10,749 nucleotides of DNA from JARBAU01 sp040414675 (lineage in GTDB: Archaea > Thermoproteota > Nitrososphaeria > Nitrososphaerales > Nitrososphaeraceae): assembly GCA_040414675.1 (NCBI GenBank), contig JBEDUN010000095.1, positions 1 through 10,749 of the forward strand, written 5' to 3'. Positions 1-7,177 of this stretch are shown one piece after another. The position numbers and the translations under genes are program-made. Below the pieces are notes generated by a model. The model was given only the letters and a program-made list of their open reading frames with translations, did no database searches and was not told where the DNA came from. The stretch's first letter is position 1. Every line of letters starts with the position of its first letter.

Positions 1-847
1 TTATACCTGCAAGAACATTATCTGAATCTACTACTGGAATACCACTTATTCTATTTCTCATCATTATATGGGCAGCTTCAGATAAATCTGAATCATTTGT
101 GATAGTTATTGGATCATACTTCATTACATCCATTGCTAAAAATATTGCTTTAATGCCTGATGGGATAAGAATCTGTTCTCTTCTGCGAGCTTCTGTTTGC
201 TCTGATACACGCCAATGATGTCCATCTATGCCTGTGCCAAACAATAAACTGATAGGTAGCAAATCACGTCCTGTGATAATACCAACCGGTCTCCGATTTC
301 TAGTCACAACGACTCTGGATACTTTATTATCAGTCATTAGCATAAGGGCCATATGTATAGGCTCTTCGGGATCTACTGTCAATACTTTTTTTGTCATATA
401 TTTTTGTACTACATCTTCTACTAATTTTCTGTGTGCATAATCCATTGCGTAAGAATGCACTAAATCGCTCTTGGTTACAATTCCCTTGAGAAGACGGTCA
501 TCATCAAGTACTAGTAAAGAACTAACATTGTGTTCTAACATTAACTTGGCACAAGAGTTCAGTTCTTTTTCTTCATTAACTTCAATAAGATCTTTGTTCA
601 TTATCTCGTCTAATCTGATCTCCTTGAATTGCCTATTTTGTGGTTCAGTGTATAGAGTCCGGGAAATATCCTTCTCTGTAATTATTCCCAAGGCTTTACT
701 ATTCCTAGCAGTCACAATTCTACTGATATTATATCTCAGTAAGGTATTACGGGCATCAAGGAGAGTATTCTCTGGTTCAAGTGTTATGACTTTATTACTT
801 ACTTCTGCTATCTTTAATCCAGTATATTTCAATGTATTTTGATTCAA
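1..847 (-). CDS. Four-CBS-domain protein (3' end outside the window)
   Basis: The reading frame is open for 282 codons from a TTG at 847-845 and leaves the window at base 1, so the C-terminus is missing. The TTG is chosen because GGAGAG lies just upstream with a spacing of a few bases, and no ATG occurs near the N-terminus. Four CBS motifs are visible: about residues 10-66 (ends GIITEKDISR), 75-134 (GIVTKSDLV), 144-200 (GIITGRDLL) and 237 to the edge (SGIPVVDSDNVLAGI). A roughly 35-residue Arg/Glu-rich linker separates domains 3 and 4. There is no signal peptide or membrane segment, so it should be cytosolic. CBS pairs fold into Bateman modules that bind AMP/ATP, SAM or similar ligands; the ligand and partner here cannot be read from sequence. 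No catalytic domain is fused in the visible part. Confidence 0.9.
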   Translation of the reverse strand, partial: MNQNTLKYTGLKIAEVSNKVITLEPENTLLDARNTLLRYNISRIVTARNSKALGIITEKDISRTLYTEPQNRQFKEIRLDEIMNKDLIEVNEEKELNSCAKLMLEHNVSSLLVLDDDRLLKGIVTKSDLVHSYAMDYAHRKLVEDVVQKYMTKKVLTVDPEEPIHMALMLMTDNKVSRVVVTRNRRPVGIITGRDLLPISLLFGTGIDGHHWRVSEQTEARRREQILIPSGIKAIFLAMDVMKYDPITITNDSDLSEAAHIMMRNRISGIPVVDSDNVLAGI

Positions 848-880
848 TATCTCTCCTATATATGTACATTTTATTGGCAG

Positions 881-892
881 TTTAATATATAT
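881..892 (-). promoter_or_regulatory. TATA-like element for the first CBS gene
   Basis: On the minus strand this reads ATATATATTAAA. It sits about 35-45 bases upstream of the TTG start at 847, which leaves room for a short leader carrying the GGAGAG ribosome site. The position suits an archaeal TBP site, but the region is AT-rich and chance matches are easy. Confidence 0.4.
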
Positions 893-1108
893 GAAGAATT
901 TGTTTTCGCTGTAGCGCAGTGTACCAATGTTCAAACTCGTACTTCAGATATTTTGAAACACTGGTGTGTGTTTTTTAGCCAACTTATAGATCAACTTTTA
1001 TCAACTATAGCATATTTCTAAATGCTTCTTTGAATTCAATTAGATTCTATATCAAAGCTTTCATTATATCTTTTCATTTCAGCAATAATGTATTTCATAA
1101 TAGTATCT

Positions 1109-1648
1109 TTATTTTGACTTTGGTTTTGCCCTTGACATTATCCATTTCACTGTTTCTGGCCATAGCCTCTCGTGTGCTTTCATGCTAACACATAGTCCTA
1201 TGTGACATCCAGGAATTTTAAGAGAAGTGATGTCTTTGCTAGATATATATTCTCTAACTGCCAACGTTGACTCAGGAGAAACCAAGTCATCATTTTCAGC
1301 AACAATTGTTAGCAGTGGTGCAGTTATATTCTTTAGATCAATTGTATTTTCATTAATCACAAGTTCATTTGAAATAAGTTTATTATACTTGTAACAATCA
1401 TTGACAATTTGTTGATAAAGTTTGCCAGGTATTATAGGAGTATCATATAACCATTTCTCGACGGAGATAAAATTGTTGACAAATTGTTTATCATTAGATC
1501 TTTTGAAGAGATTCAAATATTTATCAAAGGCATATCGGGGCGGATTACGCATTAGAAAACCAATATCTAGAACCTGTCCGTCTACATGTCCAAACTCGTC
1601 TACGAGTCTACAATAACATATCTGATATAATATCTGGTCTACTGAACT
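1109..1648 (-). pseudogene. phaC: PHA synthase (class III PhaC-like), truncated C-terminal part
   Basis: This is the open C-terminal part of a poly(3-hydroxyalkanoate) synthase, the alpha/beta-hydrolase-fold enzyme that polymerises hydroxyacyl-CoA into storage granules. Family-like sequence includes DGQVLDIGFLMRNPP, VEKWLYDTP, LLTIVAENDDLVSPE and IPGCHIGL. Numbering from the first ATG (1552), the acid Asp88 and general-base His117 are 29 residues apart, the same spacing as Asp302 and His331 in Allochromatium vinosum PhaC. The frame is open back to 1648, about 32 codons before that ATG, and those codons still look like PhaC (RLVDEFGHVDG). The ATG is therefore internal, and it has no Shine-Dalgarno. 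A TGA at 1651-1649 closes the frame, and the nucleophile Cys lies beyond it in disrupted frames. A protein made from the ATG would lack the catalytic Cys and should be inactive. Confidence 0.85.
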
Positions 1649-2032
1649 TCAGAGTTATGCAGTCTAACGGGATTTCAATCTAAGAATACAGTGAAAATAG
1701 ACAGCATTAATAAATTATAACTGCTAATTACGCAAGAGATCTAATGTATTAGAGTCCCAAGACTGGGGCAGGAACGTCCGGCATATATCTCGTTAACAGT
1801 CTGTCTACTCTATACCATCGTCCAGTATATCTCCCAAAGGAACATATGCTTGCTTGAATCAACCGACGACTTAGCACGCTCTTTTGCTATTGCGTCTAAT
1901 TGGCTGTTCTGTGATTGTTTTATTTCTTATATGTACGGTTCTTTCTCTTTGCTTTCTTCAACTAACTCCTTTCTGTGTTTCCTTTCTATATTCATCTGCT
2001 GGCTCGTCAACTTGTTGGTCCTGATTAGACAT
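1649..2032 (-). pseudogene. Decayed N-terminal part of phaC, perhaps with a small upstream gene
   Basis: This stretch has coding character broken by many lesions. In one frame TAG (1743-1741), TGA (1677-1675) and TAG (1641-1639) separate pieces reading ISCVISSYNLLMLSIFTVF and NPVRLHNSEVQ; the second resembles the family's NP-x-(K/R)-(V/I/L)-(K/H)-N segment. The Cys codon at 1734-1732 is about 148 codons before the catalytic Asp, close to the 153-residue Cys149-Asp302 distance in A. vinosum PhaC, so it may be the former nucleophile elbow. Further upstream, a piece starting ATG at 2032 (MSNQDQQVDEPADEYRKET) and a Lys/Glu/Ser-rich piece (QLDAIAKERAKSSVDSSKHM) look like the start of the same gene or a small neighbour such as a PhaE/phasin-like protein. 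The identity of that part is inference. Confidence 0.5.
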
Positions 2033-2241
2033 TGACAAATAATGGACCAGAAAAGGATAAGATAATTGGCGAGTTTTTGTTAATATGTGTAACTGAAGTC
2101 CATAAAGATATTACTTGTACGGATTGTTTCATTTAGTTCTCGCCTTGGTTATTGAAGACTCAAATAATAAATGCAATGCACAATCTGGCAAAGTACACCT
2201 AATAGATTTCTAGTAATTCGTACTAATTGTAATGTGATGAT

Positions 2242-2760
2242 ATGAAAAGTCAGACCTTAGTGATTAGACGATCACTCGGCAATTCGCACATTCTTGACAA
2301 GCTAGATTACCATATAATTAATCTTTTAACATTAGGATTTGAGAATAAAGCCATTTCTGATCAGTTAAGAACACCATTGAGTACAATACAAAGAAGAGTT
2401 AGGCATCTACTAAGGTCTGGATACGTTAGTCACATATTCCAGCTCAACTACAAGAAATTGGGATTCAAGAAGGGTCTACTTCATACATATTTGAATACGG
2501 GTGATATGAAGAAAGTTGCCGAAGATCTGCTATCAATTGATGGTATAATGTCTGCCGGAATTCATGTTGGTAACTCTGATATAGTTGCAGAATTTGTATA
2601 TGAAGACACTGAACAGTTAGTGAATTTGATATCGCATGTAAAAGAGATGGCTGAAGTAGATAGTGTTCTGTGGTCTGAAGAAGTTTATCTGTTTGCAGGA
2701 AAACAAGAAAGCAGAACTTCAGTCTTGAAGAGTCTAATTAATAGCAAGTTATCAAAATAG
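2242..2760 (+). CDS. Lrp/AsnC-type transcriptional regulator
   Basis: A 172-residue protein with the two-part layout of the family. A winged helix-turn-helix spans about residues 20-65 (LDYHIINLL, then NKAISDQL, then recognition helix TPLSTIQRRVRHLLRSGYV). An AsnC/RAM-like alpha-beta ligand-binding domain follows at about 75-152 (VAEDLLSIDGIMSAGIHVGN, then DIVAEFVYED). Family members form dimers to octamers and control amino-acid, energy or stress genes in response to small effectors. The ATG at 2242 is preceded within a few bases by GTGAT, which fits the archaeal anti-Shine-Dalgarno. The C-terminal 20 residues are basic and outside the usual domain. It is divergent from the decayed phaC gene, so it may once have controlled it; its present target is unknown. 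The gene looks intact. Confidence 0.85.
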   Translation: MKSQTLVIRRSLGNSHILDKLDYHIINLLTLGFENKAISDQLRTPLSTIQRRVRHLLRSGYVSHIFQLNYKKLGFKKGLLHTYLNTGDMKKVAEDLLSIDGIMSAGIHVGNSDIVAEFVYEDTEQLVNLISHVKEMAEVDSVLWSEEVYLFAGKQESRTSVLKSLINSKLSK

Positions 2761-2879
2761 AGGAATAAATTGTGGAAAGGTAGAAAAGAAAAGATTGTAG
2801 AGGGCAGGCATACACATGGATACCCACCCCTGACAACTACATAATCAGAGTAACTAATACAAGTGTTACAAGAATTACC

Positions 2880-2892
2880 AGAGGAAACCTCT
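2880..2892. terminator. Small hairpin between convergent genes
   Basis: AGAGG, AAA, CCTCT forms a perfect 5-base-pair stem with a three-base loop. It lies between the ends of the regulator gene (2760) and the convergent PQQ-like gene (2916), where a bidirectional terminator would fit. There is no strong T-run beside it, so termination is only a guess. Confidence 0.25.
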
Positions 2893-2915
2893 TTATCATA
2901 TTCAACTCTCAATCA

Positions 2916-3290
2916 TTACCCTCTGGGAGGTGTTGATGTCGAGTTATGGATTGGTGAAGTAGGGGTCATATTCGAGGTAGGAGTGGAAGTGGAGGTAATG
3001 TTAGAAGCAGGCAATGTCTTTAGAGCCATGATGTGACCGTCTTGAAGCACATAGTAGTTGAGGCCACCATTTCATGGCACCACTTGAGAGCCCGCAGACT
3101 TAGGAGTGAAGAAATCAGAAGCCGCAAGTAGTTTGCCGGTAGCAGCATCTCGCCACATCACCTGTTCAGTGTACGAAGCATTTATCGATCTGGGCTGAAT
3201 ATCTGACTCATTTTTGAGATTCATGTTTGTGCCTACAATTACTCTGTGATTGGCAGAACCAATTGTGTTGACCCAGCCAAGCGTCCTCAT
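2916..3290 (-). pseudogene. Secreted PQQ-like beta-propeller protein, C-terminal fragment split by a TGA
   Basis: From ATG 3290 the frame gives 72 residues to a TGA at 3074-3072. The same frame then continues for 51 more residues to a TAA at 2918-2916. The two halves together read as one C-terminus. MWRDAATGKLLAA and, across the stop, VVP-stop-NGGLNYYVLQDGHIMAL resemble PQQ/quinoprotein beta-propeller blades (D-A-x-T-G-K-L-L, then G-x-x-Y, then D-G-x-x-x-A-L). The last 30 residues are Thr/Ser/Pro-rich with sequons NIT, NMT and NST, typical of a glycosylated cell-surface stalk. The N-terminus is also missing: a TAA immediately precedes the ATG and no signal peptide is present in frame. This is probably a fragment of a larger extracellular protein. 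Stop readthrough is possible but unlikely given the missing start. Confidence 0.65.
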
Positions 3291-3386
3291 TTAAGTTTTC
3301 ATTGTGTTTGATATTGCCCATTAATAACATCTCCGGTATTTTTTCCTAAATTATGCATTGGCAGTATTAGTTGTAGTATTCTTGAG

Positions 3387-3458
3387 TTATATTTCATCTT
3401 TAATCAAAACCAAGATGACAATTTTATATTCTATAGAAATACCATGAATCAGCATCAA
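3387..3458 (-). CDS. Possible 23-residue peptide behind a very strong ribosome site
   Basis: On the minus strand a near-perfect Shine-Dalgarno, AGGAGGAGGT (3478-3469), is followed after about 10 bases by TTG ATG and a short frame of about 23 codons ending in TAA. The peptide is hydrophobic in the middle (YKIVILVLIKDEI). It may be a real micropeptide. It may instead be the surviving translation start of the broken PQQ-like gene immediately downstream, with the rest of the signal peptide lost. I cannot decide between these. Confidence 0.25.
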   Translation of the reverse strand: MMLIHGISIEYKIVILVLIKDEI

Positions 3459-3499
3459 TATGAAAATTACCTCCTCCTTCTGCTATTCATTAGTCAAGT

Positions 3500-3916
3500 C
3501 TAACATGAATATAGTTTAGACATAAAACGTGATAGCCACATCATATATATTTTATAAGCAATAATCCAGGAATCATAAACGGATTCATATGTATGCGTCT
3601 CCATTTTAGGTGATTTGTCTACGTGATTAAGGGCTTCGAAATGCTGTATCCCTCCTTCTTTTTCTTTCTCAATTTGCAGAATTCTCAGCAGAGTCTCAAG
3701 ACTAGTTGTATCATCAATTATTTTTCTTGTTTCTAAATCAAAAAATATTCCTCTTTCTTTTAATATATCAAGCAATAATCGTCTTTTATACTTCTCTCTA
3801 TCTTGAATTTCTTTTGCAGTTCGAAGTACTACTCCTTCTGACATACTTGAATTAATGTGCGGAAGGTATGTAAAATATTGGTCTACAGTGTGTTTCAGTG
3901 CAGTTACAATCGTCAA
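3500..3916 (-). CDS. Hypothetical protein, no family recognised
   Basis: A 138-residue frame from a TTG at 3916; an ATG at 3844 (MSEGVVLRTAKEIQDREKY) is an alternative start. Neither has a clear Shine-Dalgarno. The middle is rich in charged, helix-favouring stretches (AKEIQDREKYKRRLLLDILK and LETLLRILQIEKEKEGG), consistent with a small soluble alpha-helical protein. The C-terminus is more hydrophobic and aromatic (DSWIIAYKIYMMWLSRFM). There is no signal peptide and no Cys/His metal motif. The composition resembles a real protein more than an antisense shadow, and no gene lies on the other strand. No function can be assigned. Confidence 0.5.
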   Translation of the reverse strand: MTIVTALKHTVDQYFTYLPHINSSMSEGVVLRTAKEIQDREKYKRRLLLDILKERGIFFDLETRKIIDDTTSLETLLRILQIEKEKEGGIQHFEALNHVDKSPKMETHTYESVYDSWIIAYKIYMMWLSRFMSKLYSC

Positions 3917-4322
3917 TAAATGTTGTAACTAACATACAATCCGAATTAACTATTATACCAGAATGCTTTCCCATCGACTGCTAAAGTTGTCTAATTCAAA
4001 AGTGCATCCAAAAAATACTTTGAGATTGTTAAAGAATAATGAATACTCTATCAGCCCGAATAGGTGTTGGAAAATATCATAACTTATGATCAACAAAACA
4101 ATAGACATACTGAAACCGCGCACAGTAGATATTGATATGAGATATATCATTTTCGTAAAATTCATCGTGTATTTTGTGTCTTGTGTCTTGTGTCCGAGTA
4201 ACAAATTCTTGAGCTTGAACTTAAACAAGTATAGAATACGCGTAAATCATTCTTTATTTATAACCATAATTAATACACTATACAACAAAAATTAGAGATA
4301 GGTGTTTTTGTCGCTAGTTAAT
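3917..4322. other. Intergenic region, no supported gene
   Basis: Overlapping open frames exist on both strands here (3953-4228 minus from a TTG, 4086-4295 plus). Both have low-complexity, Phe/Ile/Asn-rich translations expected from AT-rich noncoding DNA, and neither has a ribosome site. The only structure noted is a short tandem repeat at 4174-4194. Confidence 0.4.
4174..4194. repeat. Three tandem copies of TTGTGTC
   Basis: The 7-base unit TTGTGTC occurs three times head to tail with no interruption. It is too short for an array with a known function; slippage is the simplest explanation. Confidence 0.6.
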
Positions 4323-5195
4323 CTACGATACCAGTTTAAAGTCAAAGTCATCACTTATCCTTTGAGAGGGTATTTGACTGCCTATTGCTGTAATTTCAGT
4401 TCTTATGACATACTCGTTACCTGGTTTCATAAAATTACCCTCTACGTGATATGCACCAGTAATAGGATCAGTAAAGTCAGGTCCATACGTCACTGTTGAA
4501 TTTCTATCAGGTCTTGGAATTAGTTCTAATTGAAGATCGTTGTTGCTGCCTAGGGTAAAAAAGCTTCTTGAAAATGTTGTTGCTGGTGATGCCAGAGTTT
4601 TGTTATTTCCATTCTTCTGTATTATATCAATATTGTAAGTGATTGGAGTAGTTTTTTCAGAACTTATAGTAATTGGTTTAATGTCTAATAATGTTCTATG
4701 ATTCTTGGTCAAGTTAAGTATCTGACCAGTTCCGCTTGCTAAAACAAAACTATGTCCTCTGACATGTGCATTACTTACAGAGACTACTCCAATCCTCCAT
4801 GGATGAATTTCACAGTGGTATAGTATACTTCTAGTACCGTCGAATGTATGCTGAAATCCTGCTGTGTAAGGAATTATGCCAGAATTAAAAAATATTCCAC
4901 TTGCGTTGTCGCCAAATTTACCACTAGTTACAGTGTGTGGTTGTCCGGGGTCATCGTTGAACCACACAACAGTTACTCCAGAGGGAATGGCGATATTATC
5001 AGGATAATAGTGAATGGAATTATCTCTCATAGCTGCTCCTGGAGGTATTCTTACAATATATGTTGGAAGTGTTTCTTGAGAAGTTGGAACCGGAGTCAAT
5101 CCAAGCTGTCCTTGCAAGGGCGTGTTGGCTGAACTGATTAATTATGCTATGGCGATTGGAGATAATGCCCCCAATGTCACTAATAAAATTATCAT
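4323..5195 (-). pseudogene. Secreted amicyanin-like cupredoxin with a stop in its signal peptide
   Basis: An open frame of 264 codons (from TTG 5117) holds a cupredoxin domain at about residues 18-115. Visible copper-site residues are His61 (QPHTVTSG) and Cys102/His105 in YHCEIHPWRIG, an amicyanin-type C-x2-H-x2-ligand loop. The axial position, usually Met, is Arg108. Residues 120-264 form a beta-rich extracellular-looking domain with N-glycosylation sequons (NLT, NKT, NST). The TTG is not the likely true start: in the same frame upstream, ATG 5195 with AGGA about 6 bases before it begins a signal peptide (MIILLVTLGALSPIAIA). A TAA at 5144-5142 interrupts this before LISSANTP joins the TTG. 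Thaumarchaeal cupredoxins are usually exported electron carriers or copper-binding proteins. As it stands this copy should not be exported, and its copper site is altered. Confidence 0.75.
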
Positions 5196-5583
5196 TAAAT
5201 TCCTGCACAATGGCAATAATCACAGAAAGACGGATACATGCTATTATAGTTTTCGACATTATTTCAATATCTATGTAATTATAATACTTTCAATTTACAG
5301 ATTGACTAATAACTAATTCGGCATTGGGTGGGACATATTATTTTCATAACGCTCACATATTTTAAGGAGAAGTGTATTCGACTAGAAATAACAAGGAGTT
5401 CGATATCGAAAGTTCATTAGCGTAAACGGTACTGTGAAATTAGATGTCTCTGCTTAGGGCATCACAATAAATAAACAGTCTAAACAGAAAATGAAGAAAG
5501 ACTTTCTAGATATAACTAAGCATACATATTCTAACTAATTAAGCCGCTGAGTATTTAGTGAGTTTATCGAGAATATATTTGGT
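5196..5583. other. Intergenic region, no supported gene
   Basis: Upstream of the cupredoxin the minus strand has a frame beginning MSKTIIACIRLSVIIAIV (from 5259). It overlaps the signal peptide in a different frame and turns polar, so it is probably chance, or a frameshifted older N-terminus. The remainder, 5290-5583, is AT-rich with no coding, repeat or RNA signal that I can support. Confidence 0.35.
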
Positions 5584-5781
5584 TTACTGTGGCTTAGAAT
5601 CCCTATCTTGACTTTGAATACTCTTGATAGGAATAAGGTCCCTGTCAGTTGTATTATAGACTCTTTGTAACTTATCATAATGCAACAATCCCCTATCTAT
5701 TATCTCAAGACATCTTATCAATTGTACGTGTGATAGAGTAGTAATTTTATATAATAGACATTTTGATTTAAAATGTGGCAC
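5584..5781 (-). pseudogene. Archaeal winged-helix (HTH_45-like) regulator remnant
   Basis: A 65-residue frame from a GTG at 5781 reads KCLLYKITTLSHVQLIRCLEI, then DRGLLHYDKLQRVYNTTDRDL. This follows the pattern of small archaeal winged-helix proteins (T-K-x-x-x-M-Y-K-x-x-L-S-x-x-Q-L-x-x-Y-L, then G-L-L-x-Y, then Y-x-x-T-x-K-G). The first helix of about 20 residues is missing: upstream of the GTG the minus frame runs into the start of the divergent CBS gene and no longer looks like the family. The 3' end is also worn, with the usual final F-L-x-x-Y segment altered. I read this as a 5'-truncated gene rather than a functional short protein. The promoter of the CBS gene lies inside it. The family match is from memory of the pattern. 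Confidence 0.45.
5745..5756 (+). promoter_or_regulatory. TATA box of the second CBS gene
   Basis: TTTTATATAATA is centred about 25 bases before the GTG at 5775. This is the spacing expected when an archaeal transcript begins at its start codon, and no Shine-Dalgarno is present, so a leaderless mRNA is likely. This supports the GTG as the true start. Confidence 0.6.
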
Positions 5782-6578
5782 CTGAAACTCAAATACATCA
5801 ATTAAAGGTTGCTGACTATATGACCAAAAATCCTATAACCATAGCCTCCTCTGCAATGCTATCAGAAGCTATTTTTGTTATGGCATCCAAAAGAATCGGC
5901 AATCTTGTTATAGTCACAGAAAATGGTAATAATACTATCGAGGGTATCTTTACTGAGAGAGACATTCTTCGCTATCTCTCGTTAGAGAAGGAAATACCAA
6001 ATAAGGACATAATATTTGTTCCCTTAGAATCATTTAGTAAAATAACTCCAACAGACACGGTTTACACTGCGGCTAAATCAATGATCTCCAAAAAAACCAG
6101 ATTGTTAGTATTTGAGGATGATAATAATAAAAGTGAGCAGTTAGCAGGGATAATTACTGCATCAGATATAGTCAGAGCGTTTAGGAAAACTGAAAGCAAT
6201 CCATCAATTGAAGATGTAATGAACAAGAAAATATTTGATATAGAGTATGACACTTCCATGCCTGTGGCAATCAAAATGTTATACGAAAAGGGAATTGGCA
6301 GTATTATCGTAAACAAAAATGAAAAGCCATACGGCATATTTACTGAAAGGGACCTATTAACAAAAGTTTTATCAAAAGGTTTGAAATTGGAAGAAGAAAA
6401 GAAAGTTGGCGATTTTTGCTCAAGTCCATTAATAACTGCACAACGTTCAATACGAGCAAACGAAGCAGCAAATATCATGTTTGCTAATAATATTAAAAGA
6501 CTGCCATTAACAGAGAATAACAATATAGTATCAATGATAACAGCAAGGGACCTGGTAGAAGCATTCCAAAAAGATTAG
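5775..6578 (+). CDS. Four-CBS-domain protein
   Basis: A complete 267-residue protein made almost only of four CBS repeats: about residues 9-68 (ends EGIFTERDILRYL), 81-138 (AGIITASDIVRAF), 143-199 (YGIFTERDLLTKV) and 209-265 (SMITARDLVEAF). Each ends with the expected G/S-(I/M)-(F/I)-T-x-(R/S)-D-(I/L) signature, so all four look functional. The closing T-x-x-D of CBS domains commonly contacts nucleotide ribose, and two Bateman modules could bind adenine nucleotides or SAM. It is cytosolic, with no effector domain, so it probably acts by binding a partner protein. The GTG start is supported by the TATA box 25 bases upstream; the next Met (residue 15) lies inside the first domain. It is likely monocistronic, since nothing follows closely. 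Confidence 0.92.
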   Translation: MAPETQIHQLKVADYMTKNPITIASSAMLSEAIFVMASKRIGNLVIVTENGNNTIEGIFTERDILRYLSLEKEIPNKDIIFVPLESFSKITPTDTVYTAAKSMISKKTRLLVFEDDNNKSEQLAGIITASDIVRAFRKTESNPSIEDVMNKKIFDIEYDTSMPVAIKMLYEKGIGSIIVNKNEKPYGIFTERDLLTKVLSKGLKLEEEKKVGDFCSSPLITAQRSIRANEAANIMFANNIKRLPLTENNNIVSMITARDLVEAFQKD

Positions 6579-7177
6579 AATACATAAATTTGTGGCAGAG
6601 TAGTTCGCAGCAAAGCAAATCATTAATTTGTTCCAATTTAAAGTGACATATGAATTGTTGCTATCCCAAGATTTTAATTAGTAAGATCGTTTCGGTCAAT
6701 CTTATATTACTATTCAGGAAATTGTATAAATAATGGCCTCAATTAACAACCATATTTCTTTTGTTATTATTCTCATAATCTTAAACAGAGATGCAAACTT
6801 AACTATAATAACGCTGTTTGATAATGAATGATCAACGTTCCACCGACAAAACTTAGCTCTACATCTATCCCTTACAATCCTTATAAATTATACCCGAACT
6901 TTAATTATCCCAAATGTACTATGGACATTAGCTCTTTAATACTTTAGTCTCTCTCTATTTTATTTACAATCCTGTGTTAGAAACTAATCGATTCCCATTG
7001 ATTTATAGATCAGAATTAGCCTTGCTTAACTAAAAAGATAAATAGACAATCAACTATCACAGTAGTCTGCAAATAGACTTGTGATTATTGCTAAATGCAT
7101 GATTTAATTTAAATATTTATATTTGTAAAATGAGTTTTTCAGAATAATTAAGAACTTACTTGCCTAATCGACAAAGT
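6579..7177. other. 600-base intergenic region, no gene seen
   Basis: Both strands are full of stops and I recognise no protein fragment or RNA. A promoter-like string (TTTAAATATTTATA, from about 7108) lies 20-odd bases before an ATG at 7130, but that frame closes after five codons. It may be the promoter of a lost gene. The region ends at the uspA remnant described next. Confidence 0.4.

Noticed and set aside
228..842. Plus-strand open frames at 228-440 and 471-842
   Set aside because: They are antisense to the four-CBS gene, whose minus-strand translation has clear repeated domain motifs.
1036..1098. 20-codon minus-strand frame (MKYIIAEMKRYNESFDIESN) just after the phaC stop
   Set aside because: No ribosome site, too short, and no recognised family; it may be chance in AT-rich DNA.
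1850..2035. 61-codon plus-strand frame rich in Ser, Phe and Leu
   Set aside because: It is the antisense of the Lys/Glu-rich remnant on the minus strand, and no ribosome site was noticed.
2685..2912. 75-codon minus-strand frame overlapping the end of the Lrp gene
   Set aside because: Composition is shadow-like (Cys, Phe, Leu), it overlaps a well-supported gene, and it has no motif.
3953..4295. Overlapping frames on both strands (91 and 69 codons)
   Set aside because: No ribosome sites, low-complexity translations and mutual overlap; not distinguishable from noncoding AT-rich DNA.
6062..6523. 153-codon minus-strand frame
   Set aside because: Antisense shadow of the second four-CBS gene.
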